Assembly: GCA_905250025.1 (NCBI GenBank)
Contig: CAJNOJ010000160.1
Span: 1-64,000, forward strand
DNA length: 64,000 nt
Reading direction: 5' to 3'
DNA from: Adineta ricciae
Lineage: Eukaryota; Rotifera; Eurotatoria; Adinetida; Adinetidae
Shown here: positions 14,443 to 27,139 of the stretch, piece by piece
Position numbering within the stretch: the stretch's first letter is position 1
How the letters are laid out: every line of letters starts with the position of its first letter
Notes under the pieces: model-generated
What the model saw: only the letters and a program-made list of their open reading frames with translations
The model's database searches: none
Told to the model about the DNA's origin: nothing
Program-made: the position numbers and the translations under genes

Positions 14443-17400
14443 CTAATCAGCGCATATCGACTCGGATACATTGAAAGTATTGGATAGAGGTCGAAGGACG
14501 ACTGTCGTCGATGACGGTGATCCTTCAGGAACAGGTGTGGTGTCCATTGAGTCGTCGTCGTAGGTACGTTTAATAGCCTTTTTCGTGCGTGTTGCTGCTT
14601 GTTTCGTACCTTCCTTTTCTACTAGCATTGTTTCGACTAGACCAACATAGGACATCAATTCATTGGCTTCATCTGCTTCAAAGCCCTAGGAAAATGAGAT
14701 GTTCTATATGTAAACAATCATCATCAAATTGGCGACTAACTTTCTCAATTGTTTGCTCAATCAATTTCGTTAATAAATATCGAAGTTCGTCAACATCCGT
14801 CACACAATCAACAATCAATTGTGGATCAGGTCCTTGAATTAGTTCGTTAGCTTCATTTTCATCATCATAAGTCATTAGCACTTGTTGACACGAGGAGATT
14901 TCCGAATTCAAATACGCTATTGTACTTTCTAATTTTGTGATCGATTCTCGCAATGGCGTACATTGAGAATCTTCTGGTTGACTTGGATTTATTGCACTAT
15001 GGACAATTGCATTGCTTAATCGTTTGCAAAATTGTTCGCGCTTCTGACTCGCACATTCACGATTTTCGATTAACGAACTCATGTCACGATTGATACCCGA
15101 GATAAGCTTTCGACGGCGAATCGCATTTGTTATCTAAGCAAATCAAACCCGAAGGTGAAAATTAAGTTACAGAACAAAGTTAGTCGACATACGCCTTGTT
15201 GAATAGCAGCGAAATGATCACTCATTTCTTTCGTAGTCTTGCGTACTCGAGTCGAACGCATATGACGCCGTAGTAAATGTACCTAGAAATGTCGTCTCAT
15301 TTCGTGTTCAACCAGTGTCACCTCCTACTTCTTCTTGTTTACGTTTGAGTATCATTTCTTTTTGTTTATGTTTAGCTCGTAGTGATCGGATTTCGTTGTC
15401 TTTTTGCATTTGTGTCTGAAGAATATCAAAAAACAGCTTTTATTTAAATGCTGAGTGCAAAAACTTACTCGTTTCAGTGTTGCTATTTCTCTAGCTTTAG
15501 CTTGTTCAGCTTGTTTATGTCGAAGGAATTCTTGTCTGATTTCGCGAGTAAGCTGCACTTTCACCTTCCGTAAATCTTTCAATTCATTATTATGCTTCGC
15601 TAATTCTTTTTTGTAATATTCTCCGTCCTTCAAACAAACAGCATATTGTGCACGTAATGCTGATAATTCATTATTTTCGATTTCTAAACGACGGATCTTC
15701 TCTTCATAATCACGCCGGGCTGATTTTAAATCTTCAACATTATGCTGGTCACGCGCAGCTGTGTCTAAATAAGAATCGTGAATACATTGGTCGGTACTGA
15801 AGATCAGCTTACTCAATTTCGCCACAGCAGCTTGTTTTTCATCTTCAGCATGTTGAATACGGTCAGAGAGGAGTTTGATACGCTCTTCGTACCGTTGACG
15901 TACCGCATCGCTGCGTTGACGTGCGTTTTCGAGCATTTCGAGACATTTCTGTTTCGTATTGATTTCGCTGGTGATTATCACTAATTTCTCTTCCTGAGTA
16001 TCAGCTAAAGAGAACAACGAAAAGAATATAAGAGAGCCAGTATCGAAAACTTACATTCTGCTTGAACATCATCTTCCAAAGGTGTTTGAACTGGTTCATC
16101 GTCATCTTCGCTATTCATGATATTATCTTGTTCTTCAATTGTTGGCATATTCGATCGACTGTCAAGTGGATCGGACGACGGATTGCTTGATAAAGCATAG
16201 ATAGGTTCAGTTCTCCGTTGCGATGGCATTTCATGAGGCTCTTGAGGAGAACCAGGAATGGTACTAAAACCAAGACGATGCGGTTTCGCTGAATGACTAT
16301 ATATATCGACAGAGATTGGCTGTAAAACGACGTTTTTATGAATGATAATACAAACTTTTGTCTTAGTGATTGCTCCTCACGCCGTAATCGATCGATTTCT
16401 AAACGAATGTCTTCAATACACGGCTGTAGATCATCGGAACCCAAATTAGTTTGATTAAGTTCAAGCGATAAGGGTTGATCAGCTGAAATCGATCCTAAAT
16501 AAACCCAGAGCTTTCTATAATTATTCTTTCGAGAAGAAGAACTTGACTTACGTATTGATAGGCGACTTTTTCGACGATTAGATATCGGACTACGTTTTCG
16601 AAGAATGCTGCTAACGTCGTTCATTCGTGATAAACGCGATCTACAATACATTTCGTCATGATCGGAAGCGAAATTCTAATTTATCTTACTGAATTTCATC
16701 ACTCTTTGTTAAACATTCGCTGATCATGTGATCGTAATCAATTACCATCTCGTTTGTTTGTCGATGATCGCGAACTACTTCTAAATCATGTTTTAATGCT
16801 TGTGAGACCGTATTTGTTTCATTGATCGATCGTTGGATCGTGTACACATAAGAACGTATACGTTCTAATTCTTGATTTAATGCACTTGTACTCGCTTGAT
16901 CGAACTCTCCCTAAAATAAATCGATCGTTTGGTGTTAGAGTTCGATTGTTACCTACCGATGCTAAATGTTCATTTTTGTCGACTAATGAACGTAGGCGTT
17001 CGATTTCCATTTGCAATTGAATAATTTGTCGACTGTGTTTATCTTGATTGACTTTCACACGATTGCGTATGTTACGTGCGCGTTGAGCATAATTAAGAGT
17101 GCTTTTGGTTTCAGAAAAATCTCGATCAACGGGTGATACACATGCGATCATCAATGTTCGACTAGACGAATATTGGCAATGAGAACAACAATAGATGAGA
17201 TTTTCTCTCACAACGTACCTGTTTCCACCTAGAGAATCCTGTAATAGACGTGTTAATTTGGAATCCCGATATGGTACATGTGCTGCTTTTTTCAATGGAT
17301 CGCCTAGGATTGAGATAACATTGCCGAGAACAAGCTGAAAAGAAGTTTGTGAATAGTTTAAAGAAGAAATCGTTTTCCTGGTAACACGAACCAAACCACT

Positions 17401-18552
17401 ATTGATACTGATGCCTTCTTTGGCGCGTTGGCCAGTGGCTCCTGTTCGTTTTAAACTTTCCGAGCCAGCCAAGTCAACGAAATGAATCTTTGCACGAATT
17501 TGTTCACGTAAACTTGGATTCGGTGTCTAAACAAACCAATTTTTACAATCAATCGTATATATCTGTTTGATCTCGACTTACCGATGCTGGTGTCGATGGT
17601 ATCACGCGTTCGAATTGTAAATTGACAGTAAAAATGGCATGGGATCGACTAGATACACTGTTCATACGTGTTGATGCTGTCGTTCGACTTAGTGCGCCTT
17701 CTCGTAAACAATTTAGTGTCTAAAGGTATGAGAGAACGATTTTTCATCGTTGTTTCTTCTCTAATTGGATTCTTAACAAACTTCATGTGCAGTGGTAACA
17801 AATCGTGTGTTGATATTTGTAACTGATATTTCTCCATTACTGTTTTCGAATACTACATGTTTATCAGTATTTTTTTGTGAACGAAAATCATTGTTTTCCT
17901 TGTTGAACAAATCATAAATATTTTCGTTATAAATCTAAAGGAAATTACCGTAACATCTATAAAAAGAGATATACGAAAAAGCATACCTCAATAAATTGGC
18001 ATGATACAACACATTTCGGTACCATAATTCCTTTCGCTTCTGCTTCACGTTCATAACTTGCACATCGTTGAAAAATGTGCATAATAGCACGAGGTAAAAT
18101 ACCTTCCTTCGACGGATCCATATATTCAATTCCGCTACCCATTGTGAACGTTTTACTGTGCAACAAAAAGAAAACAATGGTTTCGTATTTTGTCATCTAA
18201 ATCTTTACCCAGAACCGGTTTGTCCATAGGCGAGTATAGATGCACTATAACCTTGAAAACATCCTTCGATCATATCGTGTACACATTCACGATAGATATC
18301 TTCTTGGTTTGTTGAGGGTAGAAAAACGTGATCAAATGTAAACGCTGAACTATTAGCTAAAATTATTTCATTGGTACTTCGTTGAACTTCAACACAAGTT
18401 TGACATAAATCTTGTTGCTCATTATTTGCTAACGGACGAACTCTACAAAGAAATTCGATGGCAAATTCTACATATATTCGAATGCAAATCGGTTACCGAA
18501 CAGCAGCCTTAACACAACTAGCAATTTCCTTATTCAAATGTGCTGTTTCCAT
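14443..18552 (-). CDS. kinesin-4 family motor, KIF21-like, no WD40 domain
   Basis: Eighteen exons in phase give 1074 aa: 18497-18552, 18209-18442, 17987-18155, 17782-17934, 17582-17719, 17392-17526, 17219-17334, 16957-17161, 16690-16910, 16552-16640, 16352-16494, 16055-16319, 15813-16004, 15469-15764, 15329-15415, 15193-15282, 14741-15133 and 14443-14685. The motor comes first: VRVRPLA, P-loop [14 protein letters not shown], switch [10 protein letters not shown], switch II VDLAGSE, then [16 protein letters not shown] and [17 protein letters not shown], which match KIF21 best. A neck and long coiled coils follow, with an acidic linker ([15 protein letters not shown]). Family members KIF21A/B end in seven WD40 repeats; here the protein stops after a basic tail. 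The 3' flank up to tubulin is only about 0.4 kb and holds AATAAA on this strand (14268-14273), so no WD40 exons can follow. Confidence 0.9.
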
Positions 18553-19084
18553 TTTCTGGAGCAGGGATCTACATGCGCACGTAAGTAGCAAACGAAGTTT
18601 TTCTTGAGAGACAAAGGACTTGCGTAGGACAAAGACTCGGACTCGCGCTTATCCAAAAACCAGTTCATCGTCGATAAATTCATAAATTTTGTTCTTTAAA
18701 GTTCGTTTTTAGGCTCGAAAATGTCATATAGACAACTTCGAACTTCCGTATAGATGTCGCTAAATGATCTCGATTGTTTTGTAATAAAATGTTTTTTTTT
18801 CTGGAACGAAAATATTCTCATCGAACGAAAAATGAAAAAAAGAATTTGTTTGCCGAGAAACTTTTGCAATCATGACTTTGGATAGGCTGATTCATCTTAC
18901 CAATAAATCAATAAATGAGAACAAAAAGAAGAAAAATGACGCGAGGAGGAACAGAATTAGTTAGTCTTTTTTTTTTCTTTTCTTCTATTACATATTTGTT
19001 GAGAAATAGTAGCACAATAATGCAATTCGCTTGATCGTATCTTCTAGATTTCATTACTCATCCGATATCCTCGATAATTCGATA
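18553..19084. promoter_or_regulatory. divergent promoter region, kinesin / CNOT4
   Basis: The kinesin (minus) and CNOT4 (plus) start codons face away from each other across 532 bp with no other coding sequence. The region should hold both promoters and both 5' leaders. No TATA box is obvious; the T-rich run near 18966-18980 may be the acceptor tract of a leader intron or trans-splice site (inference). Confidence 0.55.
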
Positions 19085-22080
19085 ATGGACAGTGACCAAG
19101 AGTCATCTGAAGTAAAAACAAATATTTATCCTTCGCAATTGATTTGTTTCCTACGCGATTTCTAGTGTCCATTGTGTTTGGAAGTACTCGAAGCTGATGA
19201 TTTGACTTTTTTTCCATGTACATGCTGCTATCAGGTGAAGAAATTGCTCTCGAGAGATAAACAATCAGCGAAGACAAGTTTGTTTAGATTTGCCGATTTT
19301 GTTGGCATCGGATTCGAACCGATGAAAATGGTTTATGTCCAGCATGTCGCAAGGTAAGATTTATTTGGTTAAATTCCTATAAAAATAGATCGTAATGAGC
19401 ATTTTGGAGAGTACGATTGTAATTTATACGATCTCTGTTGGATGAGAACAACGACATTGAGTGATACTCAAGTACTTGACTGTAGAATAGAAAAGAGATG
19501 ATCATATTCGAATGTAACCAATTGAATTTTGAGAAAAGAAACATGACATTTGTTATCGTTCTAGCCATACAGTGAAAATCCCGCACAATTCAAGCCATTG
19601 ACTGACGAAGAGTAAATATTCCAGCGGAATTTACGCAAATGTCTATTGCAACTGTGCATCTTTTAGAATTCAACAAGTAAAACGTGATCGAAAGTTGAAA
19701 GAATCCAATAAAAAGCCCAAGGTCACTGAAAGTCGGAAACATTTGGCAAATCTTCGGTAAAGAAAACAAACTTTCTCGTCTTCCTTCTTCTCCCAACATT
19801 CATCTTCAGAGTCGTTCAACGCAATCTTGTATTTGTCAATGGTCTTCCATCACGTTTAGCTGATACAGAGCTTCTAAGACGAAACGATCATTTCGGTAAA
19901 TATGGTAAAATAGTCAAATTAGTGACTTCGCCAGCACATAACGGACAATTGAACTCAATTTGTGTATATATCACATACTCACGGTCTGAAGAAGCTTTAC
20001 GTGCAATCCAGTCTCTGTGTAATTACCACGTGGACGGTCGTACACTGAAAGCCACATTGGGTACAACGAAATATTGTAGTCGCTATTTAAAAGGTGCATC
20101 ATGTCAAAAAGCTGATTGTCTTTATCTACATGAGCCCGGAGACCCATTAGCAAGTTTCACTAAAGAACAAATGCAACAAGGGTATGGAAGATGATATATA
20201 GCATAGAGAGATGTTCGTTCTGGCTTTGTTATAGTCTACATTTGGAGTATGAACGAAAACTCATGGAACAGTATACGAATAAATCAACATCTAGTACACC
20301 GAAAAATGGACGAACAACGGTGAATGGGTATGTTTTCTAGACGAATCGCGTTGAACAAGATGTTTGACTTCTTTGTACATGTTTATATTTAGACATAAAA
20401 GTGAGCCATCACAAAGACGAAAAGGTCCTACGCCCTTATCATCAACAGCAAATAATTCAAATTCAGCAACATCCAATGCAATGAATGGAAATTCAGATTT
20501 CGAGTCAGGAGATGAAACAAATCATATACACACCACGTCCAATGGATATAGTAATGATACATTCACTAGGTAAAGATTAACTTTCTTGAATTATTGGATA
20601 AGAGAAATCATTTGTCTTTTTCTTTAATTAGCACAACTGCTATCAATGGTGACACATTAAATGGTGATTCTGATATGTCTTCAACATCTTCCCAAACATC
20701 ATCTGAACATGATCCATCGCTTCGGACGCACATTCAGACGTATAATATTTCACCAACAAAAACTTGGCCAGATGAATCTGCACCATATTTTCTTCCACCA
20801 CCTCCTCCTGATCTCATTTCTGCTACTAATCAGCTACCGAATAGACCAACCGTACCAACATCATTCAATTCTTCGAAACACATCCCATCGAACGAGAGTG
20901 TGGTGAAACCATCCGATCAATTACCAGAATACAAACTGTTCGGCTCAAATGGCCCATCAATACATTCACTTCTGTTTGGAAACAATGAAAATAGTCAACA
21001 ATCTCAGCGACCAATAATCAACGGAACTGACCATGATTTACGAGAAATCGAAAAACGCTTAATGGGTAAAATGTAACTCTTGAATATGATTCGTTTATTG
21101 TTTTTTGTTTCATTTTGATTAGCACATGGTCTCGATAACACATCTTATCCACAAATTCAAGAAAATGACGAACTTGGTGTGTAGATGAACTTTAACATTT
21201 CAGAGAAATTCTCTTTTTGTTCCTCTTAGGATTTGATCCGTGTAGTTTGTTTATGTCAGCGCTTGCATCTGATATCGAAGATGAACGACGACCATCATCA
21301 TCTCAAACATCTGCATCACATCGTCCAACGTCAACTAATTCCTATGGATTTCCATCATCTCAACACATTTCTTCAACAAATAATCCATCATGGATGATGC
21401 AACAGCAGCAGCAACAACAACAACAGTATCATCAGTTTCACGAACAACCAACAACACCACAGAAACAGCCAAGATATCCGATCACATTCAGTAAGAATGG
21501 CTCTTTGCATACCAAAACGGTATCCAACTCAATTTCATTTAGACGGTTCATCTCCTCGACAGATGTGGAACAACACTCAACAACCACCACCACAACAACA
21601 ACAACAGCAACATTATCCAACTCAGATTCCAACTCGTTTAGACTTTCCTAATCAGATTCAACAACAACAACGACTCCCACCCAGACAATCGTCACCTTCT
21701 CCACAATACCCTCAAACAATGAACCATACGTATTCTTCAAATAGTACAGTGATCACAAATAATTGTAAGATTGAAAAACGCAAAATAAATTCTCATTCTT
21801 TTCTCGCTGTGTAACATTAGTACCAGCCAATGATCGATGGGTTAATCTAGCATGGGCGGATCCAGCTATAATATCTCTCGGGAACAAACTCGATCCAACA
21901 TCTTCCCAATGGTCTAACACATCTTCGCAATCACAAGGTCCGTCTGCAATGCCATTAGGAACTAATCTCCTATCAAATCCACGTTGGTCACAACAAATAC
22001 AAAATCAAATGTTTCCAAATGGTGGAATGTACATGTCCTATTCAGCAACATCAGGCATCGATGATGGCAGTCGTCCTTAA
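19085..22080 (+). CDS. CNOT4: CCR4-NOT subunit 4, RING E3 ubiquitin ligase
   Basis: Twelve or more exons in phase, starting 19085-19111, 19166-19234, 19288-19353, 19565-19611, 19667-19756 and 19810-20181. The N-terminus has the unusual C4C4 RING: CPLC, FFPCTC, ICRFCWHRI and GLCPACRKPY. A basic coiled coil follows, then an RRM starting LVFVNGLPSRLAD, then a C3H1 zinc finger (CSRYLKGASCQKADCLYLH) and the SFTKEQMQQG block. This order is diagnostic of CNOT4/Not4. The RING recruits UbcH5-type E2 and the protein acts in co-translational quality control and mRNA decay with CCR4-NOT (known of the family). The C-terminal half is disordered, with Gln runs around 21400-21440 and 21590-21620. Stop TAA at 22078-22080. 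Confidence 0.93.
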
Positions 22081-23072
22081 TATCAACAGTTTCTTTCATG
22101 CATAAAAGAAACCAACGAGGTCCTATTTTTTTTATCTACATGATGCACCATGCCCGGCTGATGGTCTGTTCGTTTTTCTCTCTCTCTCTCTTGTACTTCT
22201 TCTACGCCTATGATAATGATTTTTTGCTTGTTTGTTTTCTCTATAACTCGTTGTTGTTTATCATATATACGTACTTATATACATATATACATACATGCAA
22301 ATTATTTATATCGATAATTTATTCATAGTAGTACAGGGAAAAGAGAATCTGAATGATGCCTCCTTGCAAACATGAGAATTACTTATTCGTACGACAAGAA
22401 AATGCAACATTTATCTGGAAAACATCAAAAGTTTATCATACATATTTTTTTCTTTATTGTCATCAACATTTTTTTCTGTTCCATTTGCATCTCTTTTTGT
22501 GAGTTTCTTTATTCTTGCTTGTTTTTTTTTTCGTACATTGTGTGTATGTGTGTCTCGACTAACTCCAATAGAGATCTACACAAATCATCGCAGTCACATC
22601 TGGAAAACAGCGAAGTAAAGAAAAGGTCGTTTAGGAGAACTCGTTTACGGAAGACTACTACTCAATAATAGAATCAAGAGTGTCTGAAGTGTATAGAAAG
22701 CATAGACTCCTTTCAGCGATCATAGCTGAAAGAGATGCAAGCAATTGATGGTAGTGTTACTTACAAGTATAAAACATCGATTCTGCCTACAGTTATTCGA
22801 CAACAAGATTCAATGCTTCTGTTTTCTTACGAAGAGCAATCAAAACATCGTTGAATAACACTGAAGGAATGCCCCTCGCCATTTATCTATTATTAACTGG
22901 CAATATCAATTTCACTCTATTGTTGATTATTTGTTTCAACTTGTAAACGAATACAAAAATGCTAATACTAAATTCACAACTGTCAAACGAACAGAGAGAA
23001 AAAGAAGAAAAACGAATACTTAAAAAACGCAAACAGCGAAAAAAAAACCAAAAAGAATCGATTCTATAAGAA
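22081..23072. other. convergent intergenic region
   Basis: This is the 3' flank shared by CNOT4 (plus) and the USP30-like gene (minus). It is T-rich with CT microsatellite near 22178 and short chance frames only. Nothing coding is supported. Confidence 0.5.
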
Positions 23073-25412
23073 TCATAAATATCGTTCATAAAATAGAAGA
23101 TAACAATTTTCCGTAATATATGGCGTTTGGAAAACGTGATCGATTTGATTCACTTCCGTAATGCGTTCATCGTCACTCAGAAACCAACGCGATTGTTCAG
23201 TACGATATAGACAAACATAATGTTCATTGGTCGATGATGAAGAAACATTCTTTGATAAATGTAAACACACGGCGATTAATCGATACCGCGAAGGAATTGT
23301 TCCTGAAAGATTAGTTAATCCGAGCCATGTTGTATAATGGACCTTGGACAGATCGAGTATCTTGTCGGGTTCGAGGAAAATCTGTGTGGTTAACTTCGTA
23401 GTGCTTTTTGAAAGACGATCATAAGAAAAACGTTTCAATTCAATGCAAAGTACGTCCGGCAAATTGGCGATCATGGTTTGAACTTTCATTTTCGAATGTA
23501 GACGAGTGTTTGTCGATGGAATGATAGTAGTTGGAGGCGCTGATGTCGAAGATGCTTGCGGACGTACAGTAAGAACAGGTGCAAGAGTTGATCTACGTTT
23601 CAACAAAGACCGTGCGGTTTCTTTTTTCTTAAAAATTTAATTTAATACATACGTTATTTTAGTGAAAAGTGTCTCCTGAAGATCTGCCCGGGTTCCTCTT
23701 TCATAAGCAAGAGGATTTTGACTAGAACAGTATGAACAAGAGATGGAATCGATCTAGAATTGAAGAGATATACGATTAGCTGGTTCATGCATTGTTTTGT
23801 CTTACAAGTTCTATTTTGGGTAATTGTGAAATCAATCGTTCCAATGAAATATTGGTTTTATTCACCGGTAATGTTAACATTTGAAACGGTTCCGAACGAA
23901 ATCGTATATGCGAACAACTAAAACGTATTCATTTCCATTGAAGACGAATAGAGAAGAAAGAGTTCGTCGACTTACTCAACGCAGCAATGCGCATGAAGAA
24001 GTTGACCAGAAAATGTATGTTTTACGATCGAACCAAGTTGAATATGATGCATCAACCAAGTCAAATCAACATATTGAATTATGTATGACGCTTGCGCATC
24101 GAGATTATCCAAGGTGATTTTATTATGAAGCTAAAAAGACAATTAAACAATGACTCACGATCGAATTCCTTTTCATACTTCTGCTTCCGTTTCAAGAAAG
24201 ATTCGATTGAGATAATCCAATGAAAATGTTGTCAATTTCTTATTCTGTACTTGTTCAAGTACACTGAAACACAGATGACATTTACATAAGCAACGATTGT
24301 TAATCATTTCTCACTTTGTCGAACAAACCGATGTTTGTTTTGATAGGAGATTGTTCAATACATTGATCAATGATTGAAACAATTCAGCAATATCCGTTGT
24401 CTTATGTCTTGCTAGCAAACCAGGATGATTTGCATTTAATTTGGACACGAGCGACGAAGTATCAACAAGTGCATTCCAACGTTGATGATCAGATACATGA
24501 TGATCATTACGTAATTGTGCCATCAAGTCAAGAAATGTGGGCACAATCGGATCATAAGTCGAATTCGATAACTAAATTACAAAGACGTGTCCGAGAGAAT
24601 TCATTTTGTTTACTTTTCGTCTGATCAAAAGTGTTTTAATTAGAAAGGATGAGCAAAACCTTAGAAGTGTGCGATCACTTCAATGGCACTTAAACCATTC
24701 TGTTCGACTTCTTCTTTTCTCTTGTCATCACTTACATTTACATTCCTTGGTAATGAAGTGCAGAAACTATTCAACGATGCTAAACTTTGTAAAAGAGAGT
24801 TTAATGAAGACGTTGTTCCATGGAGATTGAATATTCCAGGTCGCGGCAGCGTCTGTAGTGTTAACGGCTGAAAACGATCAAATAAACGTGAGAATTTTTT
24901 CAGTCAAAATCTTCTACCGATTGAAGTTCGAAGTTATTGATTGGTTTGACATGGTAACTGTATAAATATTGTTGAGGAACCTTTTGCGACGTGAAAATCC
25001 TTGGCGGTGAACGTTGAATAAATCGTTTTAGTACGAACTGGTAAAGACGAACTAGAATAGATCGCCATATTGCAATCCATACAGAGAACAACGTTTTCAA
25101 TCCTTGTTTGATAACATTAAAACGTTTTTCCGTATAAAGTGTACCGATAATATGAATAAACAACAAAATCAGCAGTAGATACGTGATATGATGATAAAAC
25201 GATGTAAAACCAATTATGAATCCCAAAACCATCGATTCATATATTAAAATATCAAAACGACTTTCTTTTCTAAACAAACAAGATCAAAATGACTTCTCTG
25301 TAAGTTAATTTCCTAATCGCACGTACTCATTATTAATAATGAAAACTTTGGTGATATTATCAACACATAAATATACGACAAATTCGAATAATAGATTTAA
25401 CCAAAACCACAT
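23073..25412 (-). CDS. USP30-like ubiquitin protease homologue with Cys-to-Ser active site
   Basis: Nine exons in phase give 618 aa: 25327-25412, 24918-25269, 24679-24867, 24315-24571, 24179-24263, 23976-24130, 23806-23917, 23653-23753 and 23073-23592. The first about 75 residues hold two or three hydrophobic helices (WFWLNLLFEFVVYLCV; YLLLILLFIHIIGTLY), so it is membrane-anchored; vertebrate USP30 has one N-terminal TM in the mitochondrial outer membrane. The USP fold follows: the Cys box reads GIFNLHGTTSSLNSLLQ, where Ser166 sits at the catalytic Cys. Then come the TDIAELF (QDAHE) box, zinc pairs CVDC and CSYC, LCIELKRFS, the His box EHYVCLYR (His570) and WFLSDDE (Ser585 in the place of USP30's unusual third triad residue). 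The C-terminus CYLLFYERYL is USP30-like. Missing Cys implies a pseudo-deubiquitinase, or a ubiquitin reader. Confidence 0.85.
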
Positions 25413-27139
25413 TACTGATGATAATATAAACCACAAAATATTTTACTAATAAACAAATCGATGATGATCAAGTTTCATTCGTTGACGAATCCACCAATAA
25501 AACTGATGAACTATATCTATAAGGTAGGTAGGTAGGTAATATACTCGGTTGAACGCAGACAGACAATTTCTTTTTCTTTCCTTCCCACAGTGAGGTTAGT
25601 AGAATTGATGAACTTCGCACTGATGAGTTATTGAATTGCATTTCATTCTTCGTTCGAATGAACTGAACAAATATTCATCATGCGTTTGCGTTAGACACAC
25701 TGAGAATTCTCATATTGCGAAAAATGTCTTAATTAATGCAAATGTAAAAGAGATATCCCTCTCTTTCTCATTGTATCGTATCTTGTTACTCAGCTGTTTG
25801 AGCGACGTATTAAATGCCTATTCTCATGCCAGCAATCGAATGTAATACCTACTTTCATACATCCTACAGAACAACGACATCTGTAGTGTAAATGAGTTAG
25901 AAATCGGTCATTTCGATCAAACTACCCTGTGTATCATTTTCCGATATAACTCAAGATTTTCTAATACAATTTCATGAAAAGAAAACAGAAAATTGGCCAA
26001 TTAGTTTCGAGATGGCATCCTCTATTTGGATTCTAGTTCTCTTTTCCATCGGTAATCTATATGATGACGCGTTTGACATCAGTACAGTACACGAGAAACG
26101 AGAGCGAACGAACAAACGAAGTTCCTCTTACTCAAGTAGTCAAACACGAGAAAGAAAGAGAACGTACTGCTTCGTTCGCTTTTCGTTCCATGTTGAGATT
26201 TGAATTCTGATCATTGCGCAACTCTCACATTTTCCCAGTGAGAACGCTTTGTGTATTTTTGTCCGCTCGCTCCCCTATTCAGTCCTTCTCACGTTTGTAT
26301 AATGTACTTGTATGTTATTCATTCTCGAAATTCATGAATTTTATTTTCAATAACAAACCCACAAGTGCCTCTCTAACTTTAGAAATCAGGTACAGTCCGC
26401 AAAAGTCAGCTCATTTTGAAGTATTTGCAGTGAATATGCGAGGTCATTTTGAGATACATTGACGATGTGGATCGAAATCTTCTGTGAGTACAAATTTTCT
26501 CTCTCTGTAGAGAAATTGTTAATCAACTATTGAAAATACGCAGTTCGATATATAATTATCTTAAAAAACCATTTGTTCTATACCAATGTCGCATCTTGTG
26601 GTGATTGTTTTTCATTGAAAGCGAGAAAAAACGAATGTTTTTTTGTTTCTTTTCACCAATATGACTTATATAAGACCCTCTTCGTTTCGCTGTTATTCAT
26701 GTTTTTTTAAGTAACAATGTCGTTATTGTATTCTTGTCTACCTTCCTACGCACAGTAACACATGTGTGCGCCATCATTCCATATACTTTCATACTTCAGA
26801 ATTTCATTTTTTCCTCGCCTACATGTTCCACTGTATAGTCTAGAATATTTTACTTCTCAAGCAGAAACAAAAATTTTTGTGTGAGTACCATCATTGAGTT
26901 CATACGCATCCTTCAGGGTTGTTTAATTGAATCAAAAATAACGATAGAAACATTTAGAAGGATTCTTTTCTCGTTCCAATGTTTACACCGATTTTATATT
27001 GATCGAGCAATATTGCTTTTTTGTGAGCGATGCAAAATCAAATATTTTTGTAAATTAACTTGGCATTCCTATGACATTAAAAGTACATTTCTGTATTTTA
27101 GAGATATTTGTAGGCAAAGTCAAAAGAGACGAGGGTATA
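25413..27139. other. divergent intergenic region, USP30-like / SPATS2-like
   Basis: About 1.7 kb between two outward-facing genes. No exon chain is supported. It contains a (GGTA)4 repeat at 25523-25538 and AT-rich unique sequence. A possible leader exon starting after TTTTAG at about 27100 runs into the SPATS2-like ATG. Confidence 0.5.
25523..25538. repeat. (GGTA)4 tetranucleotide repeat
   Basis: Four perfect GGTA units upstream of the USP30-like gene. Confidence 0.85.
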
